Of a stretch of 64,000 bases of DNA, positions 1 to 11,484 are shown piece by piece. The position numbers and the translations under genes were made by a program. The notes under the pieces were generated by a model. The model ran no database searches. It saw only the letters and a program-made list of their open reading frames with translations, and was not told the origin of the DNA. Numbering within the stretch: position 1 is the first letter of the stretch; each line of letters begins with the position of its first letter. Source of the stretch: Adineta steineri (Eukaryota > Rotifera > Eurotatoria > Adinetida > Adinetidae); the NCBI GenBank assembly GCA_905250115.1, contig CAJNOI010000087.1:252248-316247 (forward strand). The letters run 5' to 3'.

Positions 1-177
1 AAAGTTCGTGGTGTTTGCATGAATCCCGTTGACCATCCATTCGGTGGTGGTAACCATCAACACATCGGTAAACCATCAACAGTCAGTCGATATGCACCAC
101 CCGGTCGAAAAGTCGGTCTTATTGCTGCTCGACGAACTGGTCGTGTACGTGGTACAGCACAAACGAAAGAAGATTAG
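1..177 (+). CDS. RPL8: 60S ribosomal protein L8 (uL2), C-terminal end, partial
   Basis: The reading frame is open from base 1 to the TAG at 175-177 and encodes the last 58 residues of the large-subunit ribosomal protein L8/uL2. The very conserved segments [20 protein letters not shown] and [18 protein letters not shown] are directly readable. In the family this C-terminal stretch enters the peptidyl-transferase region of the 60S subunit, and the histidine in GGNHQH is the one near the catalytic centre. The product acts in cytoplasmic translation. The 5' part lies outside the window. The ending TAQTKED is shorter and different from the vertebrate tail, which is normal for this variable tip. 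Identification is very secure. Confidence 0.97.
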   Translation, partial: KVRGVCMNPVDHPFGGGNHQHIGKPSTVSRYAPPGRKVGLIAARRTGRVRGTAQTKED

Positions 178-2460
178 ATATAACAAGATCTATTTGCCAT
201 CTGTTTTCGATATACACATATATTACACACAAGAAAATTTATTGATTGTTGTTACTGTTTTCGTTTTGTGTACTTATAAGTATCATCAAGAATAATAAAA
301 AAAAAACTGAAACAACAACCGAAACGAGTTTTAGTTATATCTCGGAACGGCTTAAATTTTACATTGATTTTATTAATAAATCTTTGATTAAAATAATAAT
401 TCTATTAACAAAAAGACATATACATGTACTGATCATATACCTGTTGAGTTTATATATTAACTGAAAATAGGATTCAGAATTGAGAGTTATGATCATTTTA
501 TTAAAATTTCAGAAATTGGTTTTCTGATCTCAGTTAGGTATGTGACAACTCCAGTTCCGCTCAATGAGTCGGAACAGTTCTTGTTCAATTCAGTTGGAGA
601 TGTTAAACAGTTCAGTTCATTTGAATTGGAGATGGTCACCAGTTCATCGATTCAGCTCTCACGAACTGTTGAGCCTGAGTGGTCACATACCTAATCTCAA
701 TCAGTCCTACAAATAGCTAAAACAGGAAACTGAACAATAGTCAGCATATAGGTGGCTTGTATTCAGGAAATTGATTGAACAAATGAATTGTAATTTTATA
801 TAAAAGCAAAATCAGATTATTAGTTGACTATTGAATTGTTATGAAACCAACTCAGAAAATACGTTGATATACATGGGTAGAATAAAATTATTTATATAGA
901 TTTTCAAATGTCCCAATAGTATATTTACAAAAGAAAAAAACATATTTTCGAAGTAAAGCATGTCTTCAATAATGATGATTAAAATTCGCGTAATCTATTT
1001 ATAGATAATCTTTATAGTGTTTAATCATGTGTGATCTTGTCTTATGTCAAACATTTTACTCCTTAATACTTAATCAAAAAATAATCATAAAGTCTGTGAA
1101 ACATCATTAATTCCATCTTTAAGATTGTTTTGCATTCAATGACAACATTTTGTTATTCGTCTCTTCTAGTTTGATCGAAAACAGAACAGTTTACGGACTG
1201 ATTTCATAAACACGAACGTTAAGATTATTCTGACATACCGAGAAAATGAACATGTTGAATAATAAATAAAAGTCAATTCATTCGACAGTAAAAATCATAT
1301 TTCTTTCCCAATTTATATAAATGCCATGCATGTTATATCATGTTTATGATATATTCCTCATAACATCGATGGGCAATTTATAGATACCAATGAAAATATA
1401 CATCAGTTTTATGTGAAATATTCTTGTTGAATAAGTTTATATTCTTATTGAAACGCAACTCACGCATATATGATTTCAAAAACGCATCTAAATGCTAATA
1501 AAAAACAAGAAAGATATTTCAAAAAATCTAGCATAGAAAGAAAAAAGAGATGGCATATAATGTAAATCAATACTGATACGAAATAAGAATAAAATATTTA
1601 CATCATAATGGTAATCGAAACCAAATTGAACAAGAAAAACTTGTTGATTACCTACTGTAAAAAAATTGATTGTCGTTATTTGCAATGTTTAATATGATTA
1701 TGAATGCAGAAAAATAAATCTTTATCTATGTTTTTCACATTTCTTTGTTTGACTTTCTACTCAGTCATATATAATTAACAAATAATATGCCAGACGCATG
1801 ATTTTTTCATAAGTTCCAATGGGAAATCTTTAATAATTAAATAAATTTTTCTTTGATAAATGAATCTGCATTTTTATACTGTCAATTACTAGTTTCATTT
1901 TGTTATGTTTAAGAAAAAAAGCTTTGAAATTCATTTGAAATAAAAAAACAACAATAGGTTAATCTAATCTTGATATGGTTTTTTTTTCTCGAAAATTCAT
2001 TGACTTCATTTCGTTTTATGCTCTCTCTTCCACTGATGTATAATACAATGAACAAAAAAAAAAAGAAGAAATTCAAAATACACGCTTGTATATAAAGTCA
2101 ACATTTTTTCGGGTCTAATCAACTATAAAAAGAAAGAAAGAAAAAAGGGGTAACCAGTTAGAGAGCAACTTCTTACACATGTTTGTTTGCATATAAATAA
2201 ATTTACACCATAAATACGTGTCCATTTCATAGGAAAATAGATAATGAAAAAAAGAAAAAACGCGGTTTTTTTGATTTCGTCACCGACACAGTAATCAATA
2301 CTGTTCTAAAATGATGGAACACAGGAATATTATCAAATAAAAGACAAAAAAGAAAAAAAAAGATCATCGCAAATTGTTCAAATATTTAATTTTATGCAAG
2401 AACTAAAACAAATAAAAGATTTTCAATTGAGAGAAGTAAATATTTTGTTTGTTTATACCT
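178..2460. other. Intergenic: RPL8 3' flank and gene-free AT-rich DNA
   Basis: This stretch holds the RPL8 3' untranslated region (candidate AATAAA near 375-380), a MITE-like inverted-repeat element at 524-704, and about 1.7 kb of A+T-rich sequence with homopolymer runs. The few short open frames have no recognisable motifs or splice context. I see no RNA gene. Confidence 0.7.
524..704. mobile_element. Short inverted-repeat (MITE-like) element, about 181 bp
   Basis: Bases 524-551 (CTGATCTCAGTTAGGTATGT and onward to ACTC) are an imperfect reverse complement of 677-704; roughly 24 of 28 positions pair. The core GTTAGGTATGTGAC / GTCACATACCTAAT matches with one mismatch. The interior is rich in CAGTTC/GAACTG words, which adds secondary structure. 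There is no open frame. Terminal inverted repeats around a short non-coding interior are the usual form of a non-autonomous DNA transposon, but I could not define a target-site duplication, so the outer edges may be off by a few bases. Confidence 0.6.
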
Positions 2461-3989
2461 TCATTTCGTTGGTGATATATCTCCATTAGATACATTCTTC
2501 GAACATTTAGCTGCTAAAGTTGAATAAGGTTCTCCATGAAGTAAAAGACATAATACAACTGTCATATTATCACAACCAAGTCCACCCATTTGACAATTCG
2601 GTGCCAAACAACGTGTCATTAATTCTTCACAAATCTAATTTCGAAAAGAATTTATTGATTTTTCAAATTAATCAATATCTATTTACAGATCAATATTAAA
2701 TATCTCATCAGAAGAGTAATCAATGATGTAAATAAATATGCAGAAGAATAAGTCAAATCTACCGAGGGATTTCTCTCGCTATCATATAAAATATATACTA
2801 TCAGGACAAAATAAGTATACTATAGAATAAGCCAAGAAGTAACATATTTTCTAGATAAAGTTTTAGCTGTGATATTCTTTGTAAGTTTGAAGTTCATATG
2901 AGATATCCTTATATGAATAGAACTAAGTAAATAAATCATTCTCATACCATTTCTGGTGTCATTTGTTGAGCGACTCGTGTTCGAACAAATTTTAAAACTT
3001 CTTCATTACTAAGCACATCCCATATACCATCACAAGCAAGTAATATGAATTCCCAATCTTCAGTAATTGTTTTTGTAACAACATCCGGTGCCGCTATAAA
3101 AGAAATATTTCATTTAATCAATATATATATATATATTCGAATTTTACCAGTAACAACTTGTTCTTCTGCTTTTTTATCCGTATTTCGTTTAAATATAAAA
3201 TCTCCAAGTGCTCGAGATAAAGCCAAATTTCCTAAATTAAAAAAATAAAAAGTAAAAGAAAACTTTTGTTATGCTGATTTTTACCATTAACACGATTAAA
3301 TTCTACCCAACCACCAGCAGCTGTTATACGTTTTCGTTCATCATCATTATTTGGTTTATGATCTGTTGAAAGTGTTTCAACATTTCCATTAACCGAAGCA
3401 ATTGCTCTACTATCACCAACATTTCCACAATAAAGTTTATTATCTTTAATAATGACACTAATGGCTGTTGTTCCAGCTAAATCTTCTCTCATTTCGTCAT
3501 CTGTAGCCATTTCTTTATCAAAATCAAGAAAACCTTTTCTTATAGCTCCTTCAATATTTCCTTGTTCTAAAAAACAGAAATTAATTAATCAAAAAAACAA
3601 ATGAATGATAAAATAACGTACTAAAATCCGGTTGATTAGCAATGCGTGTATGTAGATGTTTACATGAATGTTGAGCAACTTTCGCTCCTCCATGACCATC
3701 ATAGACAGCTAAGAAAGCAACACTTTTATCTTCGGGTAATGATAAAATATGTGTATGTGCATCTTCCATATCTAAATTTATATAGATTTATTTAAAAAGA
3801 TTTCATAGAAAAGTTTAACTTACTAATACGCCATCCTTGCATACTACTACTTCCGACTGAATATAAATGATTTTCTACTTTTTGAGAATCTTTTGAAGTT
3901 ACAGGTTCTAAATTTAAAAATTTTTTACATATAAATTTTCTTCTATTTCTTTAATTTTAGTCTGTTTTACCAGAAAGTGTTTGACCCAT
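2461..3989 (-). CDS. PP2C-type Ser/Thr protein phosphatase (PPM family), N-myristoylated
   Basis: A multi-exon minus-strand gene encoding a PPM/PP2C phosphatase, a Mg/Mn-dependent Ser/Thr phosphatase that typically dampens stress-kinase signalling. The start ATG at 3989-3987 gives MGQTLSEPVTSK after removal of a short intron. MGxxxS is a good N-myristoylation signal and matches PP2Cs of the nematode ppm-2 type. Metal-binding and catalytic motifs appear in order: [57 protein letters not shown] and [11 protein letters not shown]. The length (about 330 residues) fits a minimal catalytic domain plus short tail, ending in SPTK at the TGA 2463-2461. At least seven exons are separated by introns of 40-300 bases. 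All key aspartates are present, so it should be active. The exact ortholog is uncertain. Confidence 0.93.
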
Positions 3990-5537
3990 TTTGTTTTTAT
4001 TTTTTTTCTATTTTGTTTTTGTTGTATACACTGATTACATAGTATTAATTGACATAAATATATATATATCTAAAATGTGTAATCAAGAATTGTTTCACAT
4101 TGAATCAGCAGGAAGTTTATTTTTCCTATTGACATTAGAGGTATATGAAAGTAAAACAGAAGAAAAAACGATAAGAACGTGCCGATATTACGTATTGTCT
4201 TTTTCACATGCCAGCAGAATAAAAATCAATCATAATAAGATCGATTATGTATGTAGTTAAAAAAATGTTGTTTTTTCTTTCGTTCAGCAGTGATTGATTG
4301 GTTTAAAGGATTATTTATTTTTAGGAGGAATTTTGAAAAAAAAGAATGAGAACTATAGCTTATATTTTTGAATAATATTTTATTGTATTAATAAAAATTA
4401 GAATAAATATGAATCTGTACGCGATTATATATAATATTAAAAAAATCAAAATTTTATTACTTCTTAATAGAGGTCACTAATATATGAAATAGATTTTTAT
4501 ATTATAATCGGCATTAAAAGTTGAAGGTAAATGAATAGTGGCAAAATTAATCGTAGTCTCGATCATTCGAAATAAGATTATTATATAGAATATGTGATAA
4601 AATGAAGTTTTAATTTATCCTCATCAATGGCGAGCTATTTTGATACAGGATTAAATTTTTCGCGTTTTTGAGAATGATCGATAAGATGAATAGGAAATAA
4701 TTCAATAATATATTGATTTCTCATTGCTTAATCAAGAAAGAGTCTAGAAAATCTATCAAGTTTCGATCGAAATTTTTACAAATACTTTGTCGTTAATCTT
4801 CAAATTTGCTGGTCGAATAGTACACCATAGAAGGTTTTGATTTCTCAGTATACAGATCTGAAATATTAATTTTCTGGAAAAGTGAACCTAACACTGTCTC
4901 ATTGTAGTTATAGTTTAGACAGAAACTGGAGTGCAAGAAAAATTCAGTCTAATAAATTCTAATCTATAATGTTAAGGCTAGAATAGTATTGTACTGAACC
5001 ATAAAATAAACACACCTTGCATCTATAATTTTATTTTACAATGACACCTAATGCAGATGTTGCATCATCAATGAAATTCGTCATAGATACGAATAATGCA
5101 TTACAATGTAGAATGTCAATATAAGTTGTCAACTCATTTATTACATATTTACAAATAATATTCGACACAAACATCCACTCTCTTATATTATTGAAGAAAT
5201 AAAATGTTTGATTACATTGTTAAAACATATTACAATGAGATGAAGATCTCTACTCTTCTATCACTCATGTCTCTAGTACTATTTAAAAGTGGTACTCATG
5301 ATTCATAATAATACGTTATATAGTAACAGAATAAATTGTTAAATTTCGAAAAACAGTAGTGTATAATACTTTCTTATCTTAACTAAATAAAATCATTTGA
5401 TTTAATCTATAGTAAGACCAAAATGAATAATATCGAAACAAGTATATTGACAATAATTATTTATTTATTTTAAACTAGTCTATCATGTCTGCTCGACAAC
5501 AAAAAAATAGTTGTAAAAAAAAAGGAAAAAGAAATAA
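3990..5537. other. Intergenic between PP2C and neurexin genes
   Basis: A+T-rich DNA containing the PP2C upstream region and the neurexin 3' flank. A plus-strand open frame at 3991-4260 has no motif and looks like chance. No repeats or RNA genes recognised. Confidence 0.6.
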
Positions 5538-8500
5538 TTAAATATAAAATTCTCGCTGGTCATCTGCTGTTAATAATGGTGATTTTTTACGTTTGCGTCG
5601 TGAATGTGATTTGATATTAGGTTTTTTTGTTCGAGATTTTGTTGAATTTAATCCTTGTTGATTATATTCACCGGGTGATGACGGTATTTCAACAATTAAT
5701 GGTCGAAATCGTTGTGTCTCTTCAAGTTCATAAACGCCTGCATCTTTTCGACGATATTTCATACAAGCACAGATACATAATATCATACAGAATACAATAC
5801 TACATAGAAAAAATATAGCAAATATCCAAATATATTGCCAATAAAATTTATCTCGAAATCGATTTGTATCGGGTGTACGAATTGAAACAATTAATGCTGG
5901 AATATCACTAAGATTTGTTGAATTTAATATATGAGAAGTTAATAGTTGATAGGATGTTGTTGAAGTTATTACGGAAGTTCTTGATGTTACTTTAATTGTA
6001 GATCGAGATGGTATTCGTTTAGGAAGAGATACTTGACTTGTTACATTCGAATATGATAATAAACTTGAATTTGTATCAGATATTATCATACAAATATCAT
6101 CATTTGGTTGATATGGACATGATGAACGCGTAAAATCATCTTTGATTCGATACGATGGATAAATAATAGGTGATGAAAAAGACAGCAGAGATGTATTTCG
6201 AACAGGTGTGAATGAAATACGTTGGAATGTTTGTGATATTAAATCAAATATAGAATAAATATCAGATTCAAGACCATAGAGTTGACCCTGAAGGAAAAAT
6301 AGAACAGATTTAAAATAATATAATGCAATATCAAATACCTGAAATGGATATGTAAATATTGGATTTTGTCCAATTAATAATACCAATGGTTTATCAAATA
6401 CTAATTTATAATTTAATTGTTTTATTACTGCTTTATTATCAACATTTAAAGATAAATATCCTGTTATATCATATGTAATTTGTATTAAATGATAATAACC
6501 ATCATTAATCAAACGATTATTATCTAAATAATCATTTTCATTTAATTTAATTCGTATAAATCCATAATATATTTCAATAGATAATTGATCATTTATACGT
6601 ATAATTTCAGCAATATTCATTTTTGTTATTATTCCAAATGAAATTCTATATAGTAAAAATTGTTTTTCTTTATTATATGGTTGATTGAATACTAAACCAG
6701 GTGTATAATTATCAAATGAGTAACCTAATTTAAAATTTGTACAAAATCTTCCTTGAAAACTTGTATGTTGACAGTTACAGTGAATACGATCCTGACAAAT
6801 ACCAGTATTTCGACATTGTTGTAATGGACATTGAGAATCAAGAAAACAATCATTTCGAATTTGTGTATTTGGTTTAATATATTCACGTAAATTTATTGAA
6901 TGACGATTAATTGTTAAAGATGCAAAACAAGCTTTTATAGTTAATAAATGATTTAAAAAATCGATTTCAATTGGACGACCAATATATATTTTATTAAGAA
7001 AATATAATGATGTTGAAAGATAATATTCAGTTGAATCAATTTGTAATTCAAGATGATAATTACTAGCACGATAAAGAGATATATGATGCCATTGATTATT
7101 ATTAAGTGTAATATTTGATTGAATTCTATAAACTTCATTATCATTTTTAGGTAAGGATGGTTGAAGGATTATTAAATGAAGTTGACCATTGACTAGTTTT
7201 AATATAAGATATTGATTATTTCGATGAATTGAATTATTTGAAGACGAACTTGAAAGAGAAAAAGTAAAGATTATGGTTTCATATGAACTATCTAACTTTG
7301 ATTTTCATTCCGTTATTATAAAAATACCTGAGGGTGGGTAATAGGGCCCGGCGGAACCGGGTTTTTTCATCCCGATCTCGACCGTTTCCTGAGAATACAA
7401 TTCATCCCGACTTAAAACTCATTAATGCATTTACTCGGGATTTCATCCCGCTCCTGATGGGATAGGGACAGTCCCACCAAACCCTAGTGGGTGATACAGA
7501 ATACTCACACCCACACTACTTTGTATTATTTTCCTAGATGTAATAGATCAATCTACCTGATTTTATGATTATTATCTGTTCGAATCATTGCAAATAATAA
7601 AACACCATTTAATTCTGTTGTACGAAATTGAAAGTAAATACTATATAGTTGACATTCTTGACAAAGAATATCGTTTAATTTTAATTCTATATAAGAATTT
7701 AATTGATCATTAAATGAAATAGCATTTAATGGTTTCATTAATCGATATTTAAATTTCATATGTTCATCTTGATTATTTGCGATTAATTTTGAATAAATTG
7801 GTTGATCATATAAGCGTAAATCTTCTATTCGAATTTGTTTCTCACCCATAAATACTATCCATATAGTTGATGGTAATGATGATGAATTAAAAGAATTTAT
7901 ATTGACATGTTGTTGTCTTATATGATTATCAATATGTAATAAAGATTTTTTATCAAAACGTTGTAAACGTATTGAATGCCATTGATTATCGAGTAAAAAT
8001 GGATATTCACTTGTTAGATTTAATAAATAAAAATTCACTTGTAAAAGACCATTAATAATAGAAAAATCAATTGAATCACAATTCGTTGATAAACGACATG
8101 CACGAATTTGAAGAAAATTCAATTGATCATGCATAGCCTAAAATATTCAATAGATTTCAATTATCTTACAAAGGAACAGACTAAACTGTCAGACGCCATT
8201 CGAGCTCATGGCGTGTTTCTGATGAGATATCAAGTTTTTAATTAATTTTCGCTATAGGAACCCACTTTTGTCTCAAAACTATACTTTCAAATTTTGCCTT
8301 GAAACTTTGCCTACGTAAAGGCCTCAGTAAAACTAGCTTGTATAAAAAATTTCAAAAGTTCTAAACAAAGTCTCTCCGAAATATAGAAGTATCAAAACGC
8401 AGTCTCTTTTTCATAGATAGTATATATGTTATGAATTTTTTGAAACCTTGGGTATCTCGGAGAGATTTCGTTCAAAACTTCTGAAATATTTTATGCAAGC

Positions 8501-11484
8501 TAGTCTAACTGAGGCCTTTATGTGGATCAAGTTTCAAAACAAAAGTGAGATGCTATAGTGAAAATTCAATAAAAACTTGATATCTCATCAGAAACACCCC
8601 ATGAGCACGAATCGTTTTCTTAGTCTCATTAAGTCCTACTTGTAGCCAAAATATAGGCTGGAGCGGCGTCTGACAGTTGGATATATTCCCTCGTTAGTTC
8701 CTTTTACCTGTAATCCAAATGAAATATCATTAATATATTCACTCCATTGTAAATTACTATTGAATTCATATGTTTGAGTTTGATTTAAATCTAAATGATA
8801 TGCAATTTGTTCACATCGTAGCCCTGTATATCCAGTTTTCGAACAATCACATGACCATGTACCACTACTACTTAATTGACATTCACCATTATGTTCACAT
8901 AAACATTCACGTTTTGTAGATAATATTGTCGAACATGGACCACTTTTTGGTGCTATTGTATTATTTGTATAATTAATATATTTTGTGAGATTAACTAATA
9001 TATTATTTATTTCAAGGTCGAAAAAACAACCGATTAAACCACGATTCATTATACCAGAAAAATAATTAGTTGGTAATCGACGTGGCAAAGGATTTATACC
9101 ACCAATTGTTAATGAAAGTAACTAAAAAGCAAAAAATTAATCAAATAGAAATTCTTAGAATTGAATCTATCAAATAACTTACTGATATTTCTGTTGAAAT
9201 ATTCTCAAGAAATATATTTATATCATGTCTATAATCTATTGTAATATTAAATTCTAATCCACCTTGATAATTTCTTATATTTGTTTGAATATAATGTGTT
9301 TGTCCATCATTAAAACGTTGTTGAAATAATTCTTGTCTATGTCGTTTTTTATTTGTATTAATTGTAAAATATAAAAAACCATCAATTAAATCAAAACCAA
9401 GAAAATCTTGATTCGATTGACTATATAAAAGTATCGAATCAGATGAATATGTTTCAAAACGAAATGATATTGATATTTGTTTCGATATATTTTTTAATTG
9501 AAATGATATATATGATGATTGAGTAAGAAATTGTATTGGATTTATTAATGATTTACAATTTTTGTTACGTATTAAACCATATTCATGAATATTTATTGAT
9601 GATTTATTAAGATCAATTATTAAATTTTCATTAAATATAATTGAAATATCTTTTATACAACCATGAAATTTTTCTATATTTAATTGATGATTTCCTCCAA
9701 TAAAAATTTCATTAAAACGAAATAATTGATCGATTTTCATATCATTTTCAAATGTTAAATAATGTTGATCAATAAGTATTATTATTTGGTCAGATTTACG
9801 TTTAATTTGTACATAATGCCATTGATTATCGATTAAATAAAGATCTTTTGTTAATGATTCATGCCATGAATTATTATTTAAACGATATTCAATTAATAAT
9901 TGTCCTTGTTTTAATTTAATATAAATTTGTGAATCAATTAATTGAAATAGAAGACCATTATAATGATTTGTTTTAAATTCAAATGTTATTATTTCATTTG
10001 AACTTAATATTGAATCTAATAAATCATATTTAAAATATTGTTTGCCTTGAAATGTTAATTCATTTGTTCGACGTTCATTTTGACAATGCGTACCTTGATA
10101 ATTCGTTTCATCGCAAAGACATCTATAACTATCATCAGTTATTAAACAGATACCAATACTACAATTTATTCCTGAACAATGATGATCTGGAATTAATGAA
10201 ACACCACCGGATATACTTGTATGAATTGGTTGAATAAGATGAGAATTTGTACAATTTTTATAGATTATATTACGTAATTGACCTCGAAAACGTGGTTGCA
10301 TATAGACATCAAATGAAGATAAATTTCCTGAGCTTGGTCGTTCTAATATTGCTGGAATACCTGAAAAATATTTTTTTTAATATAATTAGATATCTCATCA
10401 ATGTCTCCAAAACAAAAAAAAACTCTCTAATAGATATTACTAACAGTATAATCTATCTAGCTATTTAGATAAAACAGTAATTTGATAATATTATCAAAGA
10501 ATGTCCTTATCAAATTCTTAGAGTGGCATGATTTGTATCATATACTATACCATTGTCTTAGATGAATCTTATCCAAAAGAAGTAATATGAACTTCTTGAG
10601 TTTTTTTCTAGAAATTAATTAGACAATCTTTTCTCTAATATTTTTTATTTTGATGTAAGATAAATTGCTTACATTATATATAAGATAGTGTTTGATTCTG
10701 ATTTCTGAATTATTATAAGTTCTATATATGATAAGCAGAGAAAAAATCAGAAAATTAAGGTTATCTGGAGATAATCTTGCATGCTCTTATCAATGGTTGA
10801 TATAAATCAAGGTCATCGTTTGTCAACACGGCTAATTTTTTCGATTAGAAAAACTAATCAATCTATTTTCATTGATCCGAAAATAATTTCACGAGACAAC
10901 TTTCTTTAGACGTCATCTATCAAAAAAAAAGCGGATGAGTCTTGTCAACATCTTTTTCAAAGATCATTTTAAGATAATTAGCGCATGTTTATAGACTAAT
11001 TTAACATACCCCCGAAATAGAATGGTGATGATTCATATTCATTATAAGTTGCACCACCAAAATATAAATCTTCTGAATGAGTTACTGTTGAATTTTGTGC
11101 ATAACCATTATCAATACTAAGTGTTGTTGTTTGTCCATTACGTTTAATTAATATTGTATGCCATTTATCATCATTTATTTTCATATTAACATTTATAGCT
11201 TGTCGATCACTGCCCAAATTAAATAAAAGACGAGGTTTACCTTCGAGTAATTTTAAATAAAAAAAATCAAATTTTCCACGATCATCAATATATGCAAGTG
11301 TACCATCTTTTGAATTTGTTCGTATATCAAAACGTACATAACCTGTAAGACATGGATGCCATGAATCAAATGAAATGTAAGTATTAGATGCTGCAGAAAA
11401 AATAAATGTATTTAATGATGATGATGACGGTGATGATAATGTTGATTTAATAAGAATAAAGGAAGTAAAAATAAATAAAAACAT
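5538..11484 (-). CDS. NRXN: Alpha-neurexin-like synaptic adhesion protein
   Basis: A long minus-strand gene (about 1,450 residues, at least seven exons) with the canonical alpha-neurexin order: signal peptide (MFLFIFTSFILIKSTLSS), LNS1, EGF1 (CSGINCSIGICLITDDSYRC), LNS2, LNS3, EGF2 (CLCEHNGECQLSSSGTWSC), LNS4, LNS5, EGF3 (CPLQQCRNTGICQDRIHCNC), LNS6, a Ser/Thr-rich stalk, one membrane span (about 5800-5870) and a short tail. Just inside the membrane KYRRKDAGVYELEETQ matches the neurexin 4.1-protein-binding stretch (YKYRNRDEGSYHVDE type). The C-terminus is EFYI, a hydrophobic PDZ ligand replacing the vertebrate EYYV. LNS domains show the WHxI/V strand (KWHTILIKR, QWHYVQIKR, QWHHISLYR). It is a presynaptic receptor for neuroligin/LRRTM-type partners. 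Introns host a GC-rich repeat (7328-7516) and a foldback transposon (8184-8678); one intron near 6290-6340 is only about 51 bases. Confidence 0.92.
7328..7516. repeat. GC-rich repeat patch in neurexin intron
   Basis: This stretch is strikingly G+C-rich against A+T-rich surroundings. It starts with CTGAGGGTGGGTA, contains several CATCCCG words, and ends with GTGGGTGA (7484-7491) and TCACACCCACAC (7505-7516), which can pair as a hairpin. The G-rich-left/C-rich-right ends match the dispersed telomere-like hairpin family in this window. It lies wholly within an intron between the LNS4 and LNS5 exons. Confidence 0.6.
8184..8678. mobile_element. Long foldback transposon (about 495 bp) in neurexin intron
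   Basis: The terminal sequence AACTGTCAGACGCC at 8184 is exactly reversed at 8678. Most of each half pairs with the other: for example GTGTTTCTGATGAGATATCA on the left is mirrored by TGATATCTCATCAGAAACAC on the right, and AAAGGCCTCAGT occurs in both arms. Arms are roughly 220-240 bases with indels; the right arm carries extra sequence near 8600-8660. There is no coding capacity, so it is a non-autonomous foldback/MITE-type DNA element. I could not see a clear target-site duplication. It is spliced out with the intron upstream of the LNS4 exon. Confidence 0.8.

Noticed and set aside
3991..4260. 89-codon plus-strand frame upstream of the PP2C gene
   Set aside because: No signal peptide-plus-mature layout, no motif, and it begins two bases from the opposite-strand PP2C start codon; likely chance.
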